Below are positions 17,566-26,823 of a stretch of DNA of 64,000 nucleotides, in pieces. The notes below the pieces were generated by a model. The model did not search any database. It was not told the origin of the DNA and was given only the letters and a program-made list of their open reading frames with translations. The stretch comes from Deltaproteobacteria bacterium (lineage in GTDB: Bacteria > Desulfobacterota > Syntrophobacteria > BM002), in assembly GCA_019309045.1 (NCBI GenBank), contig JAFDGZ010000009.1, forward strand, positions 17,695 to 81,694, read 5' to 3'. The position numbers were made by a program, and so were the translations under genes. Every line of letters begins with the position of its first letter. Positions within the stretch are counted from its first letter, which is position 1.

Positions 17566-19149
17566 TCAATTGATAGACAACAGCTGCACTGAATTGACAT
17601 TCGGCAGCTCTATCAAATCCTCCATGGCTTTTTCCTCCACCGGACTGTCCACCCTGAGGAGGAGAACATTTTCACCTGTCTCGATAATCTGGCCGGCCTT
17701 CCACATGGAGATATTGATGTTGTGCTTGCCCATGCAGGTACCGATGCTGCCGAAAGTGCCTGGAACATCACGATTGTAGATCAAGACCAGATTGCCGTGA
17801 ATGTCGGCTTCCAACCTGGTGGTGTTGAAGCGCACCAGCCGCGGCTCCTTCTTGCCGAAAAGGGTCCCCGAGACCTGCGTCTCCTCCGCTGTGGTCTTTA
17901 CTCGTACAGTGATAAGATTGAGATAGTCCTCTGCATCCTTGCTGGTTGTATCTTTCACTACGATGCCGCGTTCTTTGGCAAGCACCGGAGCATTGACATA
18001 GTTCACTTCGTGCTGAAGAATCGGCTCCAGCAGCCCCTTGAGAACTGCCAGGGTTATTGGCGCAGTGTCCAGTTCGGCTACCGTCCCCTTGTATTCGATG
18101 GTCACTTCCTGCATTGCCCCCTGGGTCACCTGGCCGAGAAAGCTTCCCAGCCTTTCTGCCAGGGTGAGGTAGTGACAGATGTTGCTCAGCAATTCACAGG
18201 TAAGCTGCGGTACATTGACGGCGTTGCGGATAGCTCCAGTGAGCAGGAACTCTTTGATCTGCTGGGCGATTCCCACGGCAACGTTTTCCTGGGCTTCGCC
18301 TGTTGAAGCTCCCAGGTGAGGCGTACAGATGACCTGGTCCAATTTGAGCAGTGGATTGTCGCCTGGAGGTTCTTTCTCGTAAACGTCCAGGGCTGCGCCA
18401 GCCACTTTTCCGGAAACTATGGCATCATAGAGGTCCTTCTCGTTGACAATATGACCTCTGGCGCAATTGATAATCATCACCCCGTCCTTCATCTTGCTGA
18501 AGGCCGTACGATCTAGCAGTCCTCTGGTCTGTCTGGTGAGCGGAGTGTGCACAGTGATGTAGTCAGACCTGGCGAACAATTCTTCCAGAGATACCGGTTC
18601 AACCCCCAATCTGGCTATGCTTTCCGGTTCGAGATGAGGATCATAGGCGATTACATTCATGGCCAGGCCAATGGCCCGATCCGCTACAATGCGCCCTATT
18701 CTCCCGATACCGATTATGCCGAGAGTCTTGTGGTAGACTTCAATGCCAGTGAATTTTTTCTTGTCCCACTTGCCGGCTTTCATGGAATTGGTGGCCAGGT
18801 AAATGTTCCTGGAGAGTGCCATGAGCATGGCAATGGTATGTTCGGCAGTGGTGATGATATTGCCCTCGGGGTTGTTCATCACCACTATGCCGCGTCTGCT
18901 GGCAGCCATTATGTCCACATTGTCCAGGCCAATGCCAGCGCGGCCAATTACTCTCAGTCGAGGCGCTGCCTCAATGAGATCTGCAGTTACCTTGGTTGCA
19001 CTCCTGATGATGAGGGCATCAGCGTCAGCAATTGCCTCTTTGAGCTCCTGCGGCGAAAGATCTGGCTGGAATGCCACCTCAAAATCGGGCACGCTGCGCA
19101 GCAAATCAACGCCTGTGGCAGCAATACTGTCTGAGATAAGAATTTTCAT
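17566..19149 (-). CDS. serA: D-3-phosphoglycerate dehydrogenase
   Basis: SerA oxidises 3-phosphoglycerate to 3-phosphohydroxypyruvate with NAD, the first step of serine synthesis. The 527 residues match the long (type 1) form. A catalytic/substrate domain has GRAGIGLDNVD and the NAD-binding domain has TLGIIGIGRIG. The catalytic triad sits in INCARGHIV (Arg), DVYEKEPP (Glu) and TPHLGAST (His). An intervening ASB domain follows, then a C-terminal ACT domain (RDVPGTFGSIGTCMGKHNIN) for serine feedback. ATG 19149 is preceded by AGGAGG at ten bases. A promoter candidate lies upstream. Confidence 0.96.
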   Translation of the reverse strand: MKILISDSIAATGVDLLRSVPDFEVAFQPDLSPQELKEAIADADALIIRSATKVTADLIEAAPRLRVIGRAGIGLDNVDIMAASRRGIVVMNNPEGNIITTAEHTIAMLMALSRNIYLATNSMKAGKWDKKKFTGIEVYHKTLGIIGIGRIGRIVADRAIGLAMNVIAYDPHLEPESIARLGVEPVSLEELFARSDYITVHTPLTRQTRGLLDRTAFSKMKDGVMIINCARGHIVNEKDLYDAIVSGKVAGAALDVYEKEPPGDNPLLKLDQVICTPHLGASTGEAQENVAVGIAQQIKEFLLTGAIRNAVNVPQLTCELLSNICHYLTLAERLGSFLGQVTQGAMQEVTIEYKGTVAELDTAPITLAVLKGLLEPILQHEVNYVNAPVLAKERGIVVKDTTSKDAEDYLNLITVRVKTTAEETQVSGTLFGKKEPRLVRFNTTRLEADIHGNLVLIYNRDVPGTFGSIGTCMGKHNINISMWKAGQIIETGENVLLLRVDSPVEEKAMEDLIELPNVNSVQLLSIN

Positions 19150-19249
19150 TGTCAGCTAACCTCCTGGTCACACTTGCTAAAGTCTGGTAATTACCCCTGT
19201 CGCCTCGGCCGCCTTCTCGAGGTACAGACAGGCATACCCGAAAGGTTGC

Positions 19250-19277
19250 ATTATGCTATAGATTGCCGAGAGCGCAA
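19250..19277 (-). promoter_or_regulatory. Candidate sigma-70 promoter for serA
   Basis: On the minus strand, TTGCGC (19277-19272) and CATAAT (19255-19250) are 16 bases apart, about 100 bases before the serA ATG and just beyond the yhhQ stop at 19292. Confidence 0.4.
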
Positions 19278-19291
19278 GCAGAAAATGATCC

Positions 19292-19939
19292 TCACGATGA
19301 CCAGCCCCTGCTGTTCGCCAGTGATAAACGCTTCAACAAATGGACCCCCAGGTAAATGAAGGGGGTGTCCAAAATGGCTATGAGCACCTTTATCAACCAC
19401 TGCCCGAAAATGAGAGGTTTCAGAGGCATACTGCCGTAAAAGGCAATTGTGATGAACACCACGCTGTCGAGCAGTTGGGAGACAATGGTAGAGGCATTGT
19501 TTCTCAACCAGAGATAGCGCGCACCCGTTATCTTTTTCCACAAGGCGAAGGCCCAGACATCGTGGTACTGGCTGAGCAGGTAGGCTGCAAGGCTTGCCAC
19601 CATTATTCTGGCGCTGCTTCCCAGAATGGTCCTGTAGGCCTCCTGATGAGGCCAGAACGGGGCAGCAGGCCAGATGATGGTCACACTGGTGAAGGCAAAG
19701 GCGACTACCAGGGTGACAAAACCGCCCATGACAATTGCTTGCGCCCTCTCTTTGCCCCAAATTTCGCCCACCACATCTGTGATCATGAATGTGACACAGT
19801 AGGTGAGCACTCCAGCTGGCACGCTGATCGGTCCCAGGGAGATGATCTTGCTGGCGAGTACCGCGGCAAGCACCAGGCAGCCTGAAAAAATACAACCGCA
19901 GACGATGAGGTAGCTGTCAAGTCGATTCTGGTTGGCCAC
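19292..19939 (-). CDS. yhhQ: Queuosine precursor transporter, YhhQ family
   Basis: This 215-residue inner-membrane protein of the COG1738/YhhQ family imports 7-deazaguanine precursors (preQ0/preQ1). About six hydrophobic helices are visible, with family segments ASKIISLGPISVPAGVLTY, FMITDVVGEIWGKERA and LRNNASTIVSQLLDSVVF. The start overlaps the 3' end of queF by 23 bases, so the two are translationally coupled and belong to one queuosine salvage/synthesis unit. Specificity for preQ0, which QueF then reduces, is a reasonable inference from the pairing. Confidence 0.92.
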   Translation of the reverse strand: MANQNRLDSYLIVCGCIFSGCLVLAAVLASKIISLGPISVPAGVLTYCVTFMITDVVGEIWGKERAQAIVMGGFVTLVVAFAFTSVTIIWPAAPFWPHQEAYRTILGSSARIMVASLAAYLLSQYHDVWAFALWKKITGARYLWLRNNASTIVSQLLDSVVFITIAFYGSMPLKPLIFGQWLIKVLIAILDTPFIYLGVHLLKRLSLANSRGWSS

Positions 19940-20342
19940 GCTTTTCTTCCCTGTATTCCACCTCGACCTTGAGCTCGATTCCGCCCCTGGGATTCATAAT
20001 ACTCACCACCCGCATCCAGCGGGGACGACACACCTTGACAAGGTCGTTGAGAATGCGATTGGTCATCTCTTCAGCGAACATGCCGCTCTGGCGGAAGCTG
20101 AACAGATAAAGCTTCAAGGACTTGGACTCGAGACAGAAAAGGTCAGGAGTATAGCAAATGGTGATCTGATAGAAGTCGGGCTGACCTGTGATTGGACAGA
20201 GGCTGGTCAGCTCCCGGGTGCTGAAAGTGACCCGATAGTCAGACTTGGGATGGGGATTGGCAAAGGTCTCCAGCAGCGTGTGGTCCACGGTGTAGCGATA
20301 TTCGGTCTTGCCCGAGCCGAGATGGCTGAGATCATTGCTCAT
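19917..20342 (-). CDS. queF: NADPH-dependent 7-cyano-7-deazaguanine reductase
   Basis: QueF reduces the nitrile of preQ0 to preQ1 for tRNA queuosine. This 141-residue copy is the short single-domain type. The active-site Cys49 lies in LTSLCPITGQPDFYQ and Asp56 is seven residues later, the spacing of B. subtilis QueF. The substrate-binding segment ESKSLKLYLFSFR with its Glu is present. I use ATG 20342, with GGGAG eight bases upstream, rather than 20360. It overlaps the transporter gene downstream. A conspicuous set of inverted repeats lies 47-98 bases upstream of the start. Confidence 0.94.
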   Translation of the reverse strand: MSNDLSHLGSGKTEYRYTVDHTLLETFANPHPKSDYRVTFSTRELTSLCPITGQPDFYQITICYTPDLFCLESKSLKLYLFSFRQSGMFAEEMTNRILNDLVKVCRPRWMRVVSIMNPRGGIELKVEVEYREEKRGQPEST

Positions 20343-20388
20343 TGCGTCCACTCCCAACAATGCCGATTGTGAACGGCTCGAATTTTAG

Positions 20389-20440
20389 ACCCTTTTGCAC
20401 TGCCGTGCAAGTGTTTCGAGGAACAGCCGAGCAAAAGGGT
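20389..20440 (-). repeat. Inverted repeats in queF upstream region
   Basis: A perfect 10-base inverted repeat, ACCCTTTTGC (20389-20398) and GCAAAAGGGT (20431-20440), overlaps a second perfect hairpin TTGCAC-TGCC-GTGCAA (20395-20410). The two share bases, so as RNA they cannot form together. They lie upstream of queF and could be a leader switch or a protein operator. Confidence 0.6.
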
Positions 20441-20559
20441 GACATCTCCACTGGAGGTTAATGAATAATAATTCAGTACCCATTTGGGGAGGACGTTTGT
20501 TGACTGGTATCTTCAGCTTGGTATATTTTACTAAAATCATAGCTTTTTCAAAATTCATG

Positions 20560-20588
20560 TTGACAATTTTTTTCTGTAATTATATAGT
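20560..20588 (+). promoter_or_regulatory. Sigma-70 promoter of the TetR/fad region
   Basis: TTGACA (20560-20565) and TATAGT (20583-20588) with a 17-base spacer rich in T make a near-consensus promoter, about 75-135 bases before the possible TetR starts. Confidence 0.65.
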
Positions 20589-20662
20589 TCAGATAATGAA
20601 TGTTGGTTCAGTAAGGTGATAAGGTTTCAGCCAGCATCAGGCTGGGAGTCACCTGCAGATAT

Positions 20663-21322
20663 ATGAGATGTTCCTTGATGGCCAGGCAGCAAAGTCTCTA
20701 TCCCGACAGCAAAAGAGATCCCATGCAGCAGGCGCGCCAAGCCAATGACAAACGCCAGCTCATTCTGGAGGCAGCCATTCGCGCCTTTGCCCGAGCAGGC
20801 TATCATCAGTCGAGAATGGCGGATGTGGCCCGGGAGGCGGGGGTGGCAACCGGCACCATTTATCTCTATTTCAAGAGCAAGGAAGAGCTTCTCATCAGCA
20901 TTTTTGCGGAAAGGGTGCAGCTATTTATCTCTGAGTTCGGCCGGGAGCTCCAGCAGGGTGCCAACGCAGAGATCAAGTTGAGAAAGCTCATCGAGCTGCA
21001 CCTGACCGCTATGCAGCAGTATCCCGAACTGGCAGCTGTCTTGCAGCTGGAATTGCGCCAGAGCAGACACTTTATGAGCGCTTACCCGAAGGTTGACTTG
21101 AAGCCCTACTTCGATCTCATTGGCGAAATTATCGAAGAAGGCCAGCAGCAGGGGCTGTTTCGCCAGGATCTCTACCTGGGTGTGGTAAAGAGAGCTCTAT
21201 TTGGCGCCCTTGACGAGACAGTCACCTCCTGGCTGCTTGCTGGCAGCAGTTTTGATCTGGTTCGCATGGCCATGCCGCTAGCCGATCTTTTCATTAATGG
21301 ACTGGCCGAGCCTTCGGCGTAA
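20663..21322 (+). CDS. TetR-family regulator, probably of the fatty-acid oxidation operon
   Basis: The ORF encodes up to 219 residues with an N-terminal helix-turn-helix (MADVAREAGVATGTIYLYFKSKEELL) and a C-terminal ligand domain ending ETVTSWLLAGSSFDLV. The start is unclear. The ATG at 20723 (MQQARQANDKR) gives 199 residues, the usual TetR size and nearer to B. subtilis FadR (about 194); the ATGs at 20663 and 20678 have no clear SD. It lies 99 bases upstream of the acyl-CoA dehydrogenase gene on the same strand. By analogy with FadR it likely represses the fad operon until long-chain acyl-CoA binds; this is inference. A strong promoter precedes it. Confidence 0.9.
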   Translation: MRCSLMARQQSLYPDSKRDPMQQARQANDKRQLILEAAIRAFARAGYHQSRMADVAREAGVATGTIYLYFKSKEELLISIFAERVQLFISEFGRELQQGANAEIKLRKLIELHLTAMQQYPELAAVLQLELRQSRHFMSAYPKVDLKPYFDLIGEIIEEGQQQGLFRQDLYLGVVKRALFGALDETVTSWLLAGSSFDLVRMAMPLADLFINGLAEPSA

Positions 21323-21421
21323 CGGCCAGGCAGTAGCGCAAAGTCCTCTGGGCGTGCGGCCAGAGCCGCGGCACGGCCGCGATTTTTCGGCAAACATCCG
21401 GTACAGCGGAAGGAGAAAATC

Positions 21422-23278
21422 ATGGCGGTTCTTGTGGATGAAAGAGACGTCAAGTTTGTACTCTATGAACAGCTTGATATTGAGCAGCTCACCAAGACGC
21501 CTCTGTACGGCGAGTATTCCAGAGACATGTTCGATATGGTGTTGGAGCAGGCCTGGAAGCTAGCGGAGAACGAACTGGAGCCTGCCAATCGTCAAGGTGA
21601 CCTACAAGGGTGCCTCTGGGAGGAGGGCAGAGTGAAGGTGCCGGAATGCTACCACCACGCCTATCAGGTGTACCGCCAGGGTGGCTGGCTTGCCATCAAT
21701 GAAAGTCTGGAGTCAGGGGGCCAGGGTTTTCCTGTTGCCCTTGGTCTGGCGGTCATCGAGGCCTTTGCTGCCTCGAACTGGTCGCTCATTATGTTTCCGG
21801 GGCTGACCCACGGTGCTGCCAGACTGCTGGAAATCTTTGGCACCGAGGAACAGAAGCGCACCTATATGGACAAGATGTACAGCGGCGAGTGGTGCGGCAC
21901 CATGTGCCTTACGGAACCTCAGGCTGGCAGCGACGTGGGAGCCCTGCGCACCAAGGCCGTCAGGAACGAAGATGGCACCTATCGCATTACGGGAACCAAA
22001 ATATTTATTTCCTGTGGTGAGCACGATCTCACTGAAAACATAGTGCATCTGGTGCTGGCCCGCATCGAAGGAGCGCCGCCGGGAACTAGAGGCATATCGA
22101 TTTTCATAGTTCCCAAACTGCGTCCCGAGGGAGGTAGTCTGGTGGACAACGATGTGGCCTGTGCCGGCATTGAAGATAAACTGGGCATCCACGGCTCACC
22201 TACCTGTGTGCTCAATTTTGGTGAGAACGACAACTGCATCGGCTACCTGGTGGGAGAAGAGCACCGGGGAATGCGGATCATGTTCCATATGATGAACGAA
22301 GCGCGGTTGTTTGTAGGTATGCAGGGTCTGGGCCATGCCAGCGCAGCCTATATGCAGGCGCTGCGCTTTGCCAAAGAGAGAATACAGGGCCCGCCGGCGA
22401 GCCGCATCAAGGACCCGACGGCGCCAAAAGTCCCCATAATCGAGCATCCCGATGTGCGCCGCATGCTCATGTTCATGAAATCGGTTAGCGAAGGCCTGCG
22501 GGCTCTCATTTACTATGCCGGTTTTTGCCAGGACATGATCCGCTGCAGCGAAGATGCCGAGGAAAGGGAGAAGTATCAGGATTTTCTCGACATACTCATC
22601 CCTGTGTGCAAGGCCTACGGCAGTGACATGGGCTTCAGGGTCTGTGAGACTGCCATTCAGGTGTTTGGCGGCTATGGCTACTGCAAGGAATATCCGGTTG
22701 AGCAGCACTTGCGGGACTGCAAGATTGCCTCCATTTACGAGGGCACCAACGGCATCCAGGCCCTCGATCTGGTGGGCAGGAAACTGGCCCTGAAAAGAGG
22801 AGCCTTGTTCAAAAGACTGATAGCTGAGACCGAAGATTTTCTGGTCTGGGCAAAGAGGAACTTTGAGTTGCGGGAACTGGTGGCAACTTTCGAAGCTGCA
22901 CGAAATCAGCTCATCCAGGTTACCAAGTATTTCGGTCTCAAGGGCATGACAGAAGACTATCTGGAAACTCTCCTCTACGCTTCTCCTTACCTTGAGCTGT
23001 TCGGGGATGTGGCAGTGGGGTTCATGCTTCTCTGGCAGGCACTCATTGCCCATCGGCGTCTTGCTGAGATCTATGAGGATGCAGATGCTATTGATGAGGA
23101 AGGCAAGAAAAAGCTGCTTGCCTCCAATCGGAGTGCAGCCTTCTACCGGGGCAAGATCGCTTCGGCCGAGTTTTTTGTAACCAATGTCCTTTCTCTGGCG
23201 CAAGGCAAGGCGAGAGCGATTATGAGCGGCCAGCGCGCAGCCCTGGACATTCCGGAGGAGTCTCTGGCTCTCGCCTGA
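21422..23278 (+). CDS. Acyl-CoA dehydrogenase, long form with extra C-terminal domain
   Basis: This FAD enzyme catalyses the first step of beta-oxidation. At 618 residues it is longer than the 380-residue classical type. It begins with an extra N-terminal helical region, then has the acyl-CoA dehydrogenase core with MCLTEPQAGSDVGALRT and FHMMNEARLFVGMQGLG. The catalytic base is in SIYEGTNGIQALDL. A roughly 130-residue C-terminal domain (EDFLVWAKRNFELREL onward) is typical of the DmdC/FadE5-type enzymes. AAGGAG lies seven bases before the ATG. Thiolase and FadB-like genes follow in the same direction, forming a compact operon. Confidence 0.94.
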   Translation: MAVLVDERDVKFVLYEQLDIEQLTKTPLYGEYSRDMFDMVLEQAWKLAENELEPANRQGDLQGCLWEEGRVKVPECYHHAYQVYRQGGWLAINESLESGGQGFPVALGLAVIEAFAASNWSLIMFPGLTHGAARLLEIFGTEEQKRTYMDKMYSGEWCGTMCLTEPQAGSDVGALRTKAVRNEDGTYRITGTKIFISCGEHDLTENIVHLVLARIEGAPPGTRGISIFIVPKLRPEGGSLVDNDVACAGIEDKLGIHGSPTCVLNFGENDNCIGYLVGEEHRGMRIMFHMMNEARLFVGMQGLGHASAAYMQALRFAKERIQGPPASRIKDPTAPKVPIIEHPDVRRMLMFMKSVSEGLRALIYYAGFCQDMIRCSEDAEEREKYQDFLDILIPVCKAYGSDMGFRVCETAIQVFGGYGYCKEYPVEQHLRDCKIASIYEGTNGIQALDLVGRKLALKRGALFKRLIAETEDFLVWAKRNFELRELVATFEAARNQLIQVTKYFGLKGMTEDYLETLLYASPYLELFGDVAVGFMLLWQALIAHRRLAEIYEDADAIDEEGKKKLLASNRSAAFYRGKIASAEFFVTNVLSLAQGKARAIMSGQRAALDIPEESLALA

Positions 23279-23369
23279 GCTTCAGGGCCGGCAGTGAAAA
23301 ATAATTGGTATGGACAATTCATGGACAGAATTGGCAGCAAGAATTTTTTAGCCGAAAGGAGTGATAAGT

Positions 23370-24605
23370 ATGAAGGCACGGGATGTAGTGCTCGTTGACG
23401 GAATTCGCACCGCTTTCGGCAGGGCTGGAGAGCAGGGATTTTTCTGGCATACACGCGCCGACGATATGGTGGTCAAGGTCATTCGGGAGCTCTTGCGCCG
23501 CAATCCACAGGTTACCCCGGATATGGTGGAAGAGAACATCTGGGGAGCCACCACCCAAGAAAAAGACCAGGGCCTCACCCTGGGCAGATCTGCAGCCCTG
23601 CTGGCTGGACTTTCTGAAAAGTGCGCCGGGGCCTCGGTTGATCGAATGTGCGCCGGCGGCATGACGGCGGTTACTACTGCCGCCTCTGAAATTGCTCTCG
23701 GTGCCTTCGACATTGTCATTGCCGGAGGGGTGGAGCACATGGGCCATCATCCCATGGGAGCTACTGCAGATCCCAACCCTCGTTTCCTCGTTGATCGGCT
23801 GGTCTCCGAGGATGCTCTGGTCATGGGAAAGACTGCCGAGAATCTCCACGATCTCTTCCCAGAGATCACCAAAGAGATGGCTGATGAATATGCTGTACTG
23901 TCCCAGCAGAAGACGGCAAAGGCGTATGAACAGGGCAAGATCAGCAGGACCATTGTGCCCATGACGGTCTATACCACCGAAGGTTGGCTGGTGGCGGATC
24001 GAGATCAGCAGCCCCGTCCGGATACCACCCTCGAGGCGCTGCGGGAGCTGCGTACTCCCTTTCGCCCCCTGGGAAAAGTGACGGCCGGCAATTCTTCTGG
24101 TCTCAATGACGGCGCCTGTGGGGTGCTGCTCATGGCTGCAGACAAGGCAAAAGAACTCGGCATCGAGCCAAAGATGAAGATGGTTGCCTTTACCTATGCC
24201 GGGGTGAAGCCTGAACTGATGGGTCTTGGACCAATACCTGCCACCCATAAGATCCTGCAGATAACCGGACTTACTATGGATGACCTGGGCATTATTGAAT
24301 TGAACGAGGCCTTTGCTGTGCAGTGCCTTGTCTTTATGAAAGAATTTGGCCTGAAAATTCCAGACGAACCTCGCGTCAATCCTTGGGGCGGAGCAATTGC
24401 CCTGGGCCATCCCCTGGCCTCTTCCGGGCCGAGATTGATGATTCACCTCATGCACGAATTTGCCGAACAGCCCGGGGTAAAATATGGTCTCACCACCATG
24501 TGTGTGGGCCTGGGGCAGGGAGGTGCGGTTGTCTGGGAAAATTTGCAGCACAACGGCGCCAAACCACGGCGGAAAAAGGCCGCCTCCAAAAGGAAAAAGA
24601 AATGA
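23370..24605 (+). CDS. fadA: Acetyl-CoA acyltransferase (thiolase)
   Basis: This enzyme cleaves 3-ketoacyl-CoA with CoA to acetyl-CoA. In 411 residues it has the acylated Cys94 in SVDRMCAGGMTAV, the central NEAFAVQCL, the catalytic His in GHPLASSGPRL and the second Cys in TTMCVGLGQGGAVVWE. The ATG at 23370 has AAGGAG at eight bases; the GTG at 23361 overlaps that SD. The last 15 residues are a Lys/Arg-rich tail (PRRKKAASKRKKK), unusual for a thiolase. It is the second gene of the fad operon, 91 bases after the dehydrogenase, and pairs with the FadB-like protein downstream. Confidence 0.95.
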   Translation: MKARDVVLVDGIRTAFGRAGEQGFFWHTRADDMVVKVIRELLRRNPQVTPDMVEENIWGATTQEKDQGLTLGRSAALLAGLSEKCAGASVDRMCAGGMTAVTTAASEIALGAFDIVIAGGVEHMGHHPMGATADPNPRFLVDRLVSEDALVMGKTAENLHDLFPEITKEMADEYAVLSQQKTAKAYEQGKISRTIVPMTVYTTEGWLVADRDQQPRPDTTLEALRELRTPFRPLGKVTAGNSSGLNDGACGVLLMAADKAKELGIEPKMKMVAFTYAGVKPELMGLGPIPATHKILQITGLTMDDLGIIELNEAFAVQCLVFMKEFGLKIPDEPRVNPWGGAIALGHPLASSGPRLMIHLMHEFAEQPGVKYGLTTMCVGLGQGGAVVWENLQHNGAKPRRKKAASKRKKK

Positions 24606-24693
24606 GGTCCTTACAGCTTCCCAACAATGAAAACCTTTGCTGGTGGGTGATCAACAGAGCCCACTCCTTTCTTTTGCAAGAGGAGAAGAGATC

Positions 24694-26739
24694 ATGGCCA
24701 AAGTCGTGACCAGATTCTATCCAAGGTTTTATTCGTCCAGAGTGGGAAAGATTGCTCTTCTTACTATGGACAACGGGGCTGATTACAAGAAGCCAACCAC
24801 CTTCGGTCAGCAGGCTCTGGAGTCTCTGAACGAAGCGCTGGATGTAATTGTCAAAGAACCGGAGGTCAAAGGACTGCTCCTCACAGGCAAGCCCTATATT
24901 TTTGCTGCCGGTGCTGACCTCACAGAGATTCCCTTCATCAATACCTTCGAGCAGGGAAGAGACATCGGTCGTTTCGGTCACGCCTCTTTCAAACGGTTAA
25001 TGGATCTGCCCTATCCCACTGTGGCTGCCATAAATGGTGCCGCCCTGGGTGGTGGTCTGGAGATTTCTCTCTACTGCGACTATCGCACTGTTGCCAAGAC
25101 AGCCTTTCCTATTGGCTTTCCTGAGTGTTTCCTGGGATTGGTTCCGGGTTGGGGTGGCTGCACTCTCACCCCCCGCCTGATTGGCCTGGAAAAGGCGCTG
25201 GAAATCATCATCTACAATCCCTTGAAGCAGAATCGTTTCATCAGCGGTCCGGCGGCCTTCGAGATGGGTCTTGCTGACCGGTTGTTCGACTCTGCTGAAT
25301 TCCTGGACGAATCCCTCCTCTTCCTGGAGGGGATCATCTCCGGCAGGGAAAAGGTGGAGCGCGCCCAGGTCAGTTCTGCTAATCTCAAGGCGCTGCTGAC
25401 CGAGGCCAAGAAATTTGTGGACAGCAAAGTCCATGGAGCTGCTGTTGCCCCGTACCGGGCCCTGGAATTGTTGGAGGGCGCCTTTTCCTGGGATGTGGAG
25501 CAGGGATTTGCCGAGGAAGACAAGGCTCTGGGAGATCTGATCAAGAGCAGGCAGTGCAAGGCCTCGATCTATTCCTTCGATCTGGTCCAGCGGCGCGCCA
25601 AACGTCCCGAGGGTGTACCCGAGGTCCCGCCGCAAAAGATAACCAAGGTGGGCATTGTGGGCGCCGGCCTCATGGCCTCCCAACTCGCTCTGCTTTTCAT
25701 CCAGCGCTATGGAGTGCCAGTGGTGATGAAAGACATCAAACAGGAATTCGTAGACAAGGGGCTGAAGTATGTTCACGATGAACTGGGCAAGCTGGTAGAA
25801 AAAGGTAAATTGACACAGGCCAAGGCTCGTTACCTCGGATCTCTCGTCCAGGGCACCCTGGAGTGGGACAGCTTCGCGGACTGCGACTTTGTCATCGAGG
25901 CGGTATTCGAAGATATGCAGGTAAAAAAGCAGGTCTTTGCTGAGGCCGAAAAGGTGGTGTCAGAGAGCTGCATTCTGGCCTCCAATACCTCCAGCCTGTC
26001 CGTTTCCGAGATGGCCTCTGATCTGAAGTACGGTGACCGGGTAGTGGGTTTTCATTTTTTTAATCCTGTGGCAATCTTGCCGCTGGTGGAAATCATCCGG
26101 GGTCAGCACACCAGTGACGCTGCTGTGGCCACCAGTTTTGCTGCTGCCAGGAAACTGAAAAAGAACGGCATCCTGGTAAAAGATTCTCCGGCATTTCTGG
26201 TAAATCGCCTGTTGACCAAGATGATGGTCGATTGCCTGGAGCTTGTTGATGAGGGGGCCGGCTTTGAACAGGTGGATGAGGCCATGCTGAGCCTTGGGCT
26301 GCCCATGGCTCCCTTCGAGCTCCTGGGCCTGGTGGGTCCGGCAGTGGCGCTCCACGTGCTGGGCACCTTGAATCAGGCCTTCGGCCCGCAACGCTTTCCA
26401 ATGAATACCAACCTGCAGCGGCTGGTGGAGGCAAACAAGAAAGGTATCTATCAAGGCGAGCCGCCGAATCGCCGAGTGGATGCAACAGTTGAGGCTTTAT
26501 GGCAGAAAAAGGGTGACAAAGAGTTTCGCCGGGAAGAGATTATCGAGCGCGTTCTCGTCAATCTCACCAGGGAGATCGATCTGATCCTCCAGGAGGGCGT
26601 GGTCACAGACAGCAGGGATGTTGATCTGGCCATGCTGCTCGGGGCCGGCTGGCCTTTCTTTATGGGCGGCATCACCATGTATCTGGACATGGCCGGCTAT
26701 ACTCCCAAGGTGCTGCAGAAGGTGTTTTTCACTTTTTAG
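24694..26739 (+). CDS. fadB: FadB/FadJ-like enoyl-CoA hydratase/3-hydroxyacyl-CoA dehydrogenase
   Basis: This 681-residue bifunctional beta-oxidation enzyme starts MAKVVTRFYPRFY at ATG 24694, after GAGGAG. The N-terminal crotonase domain keeps both catalytic Glu (ALGGGLEISLYCD and GFPECFLGLVPGWGG). The NAD domain follows from VGIVGAGLMASQLALLFIQ, with VGFHFFNPVAILPLVEI holding the His of the dyad and VKDSPAFLVNRLL. A C-terminal helical domain ends the protein. Together with the thiolase this forms a trifunctional-type complex. It is the last gene of the operon and is followed by a terminator hairpin. Confidence 0.95.
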   Translation: MAKVVTRFYPRFYSSRVGKIALLTMDNGADYKKPTTFGQQALESLNEALDVIVKEPEVKGLLLTGKPYIFAAGADLTEIPFINTFEQGRDIGRFGHASFKRLMDLPYPTVAAINGAALGGGLEISLYCDYRTVAKTAFPIGFPECFLGLVPGWGGCTLTPRLIGLEKALEIIIYNPLKQNRFISGPAAFEMGLADRLFDSAEFLDESLLFLEGIISGREKVERAQVSSANLKALLTEAKKFVDSKVHGAAVAPYRALELLEGAFSWDVEQGFAEEDKALGDLIKSRQCKASIYSFDLVQRRAKRPEGVPEVPPQKITKVGIVGAGLMASQLALLFIQRYGVPVVMKDIKQEFVDKGLKYVHDELGKLVEKGKLTQAKARYLGSLVQGTLEWDSFADCDFVIEAVFEDMQVKKQVFAEAEKVVSESCILASNTSSLSVSEMASDLKYGDRVVGFHFFNPVAILPLVEIIRGQHTSDAAVATSFAAARKLKKNGILVKDSPAFLVNRLLTKMMVDCLELVDEGAGFEQVDEAMLSLGLPMAPFELLGLVGPAVALHVLGTLNQAFGPQRFPMNTNLQRLVEANKKGIYQGEPPNRRVDATVEALWQKKGDKEFRREEIIERVLVNLTREIDLILQEGVVTDSRDVDLAMLLGAGWPFFMGGITMYLDMAGYTPKVLQKVFFTF

Positions 26740-26767
26740 CCTGGATATGGAACACTGCAACACGGAG

Positions 26768-26797
26768 GCAGGCGGGATTTTCTGCCCGAGCGCCTGC
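26768..26797. terminator. Hairpin between convergent fadB and radical SAM genes
   Basis: GCAGGCG (26768-26774) pairs with CGCCTGC (26791-26797) around a T-containing loop, with extra GG/CC pairing inside. It lies in the 84-base gap between converging genes and has no strong T-run, so it may act in both directions or only as a stem. Confidence 0.45.
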
Positions 26798-26823
26798 AGC
26801 CAGTACAGGTGACAGCTGACGTT

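Larger units (their letters stand above)
20343..20662. other. Divergent intergenic region between queF and TetR gene
   Basis: This 320-base region carries the inverted repeats near queF, a strong promoter for the TetR gene and a second promoter-like pair, TTGACT (20500-20505)/TATATT (20522-20527), spaced by 16. No gene was found. A small symmetric element TGAA-TGTTGG-TTCA just after the main -10 (about 20597-20610) could be a TetR operator, weakly supported. Confidence 0.45.

Noticed and set aside
22196..23203. 335-codon frame antisense to the acyl-CoA dehydrogenase
   Set aside because: It is a shadow of a strongly supported gene; no family features.
23319..24551. 410-codon frame antisense to the thiolase
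   Set aside because: It is a shadow caused by codon composition; the plus-strand thiolase has all catalytic motifs.
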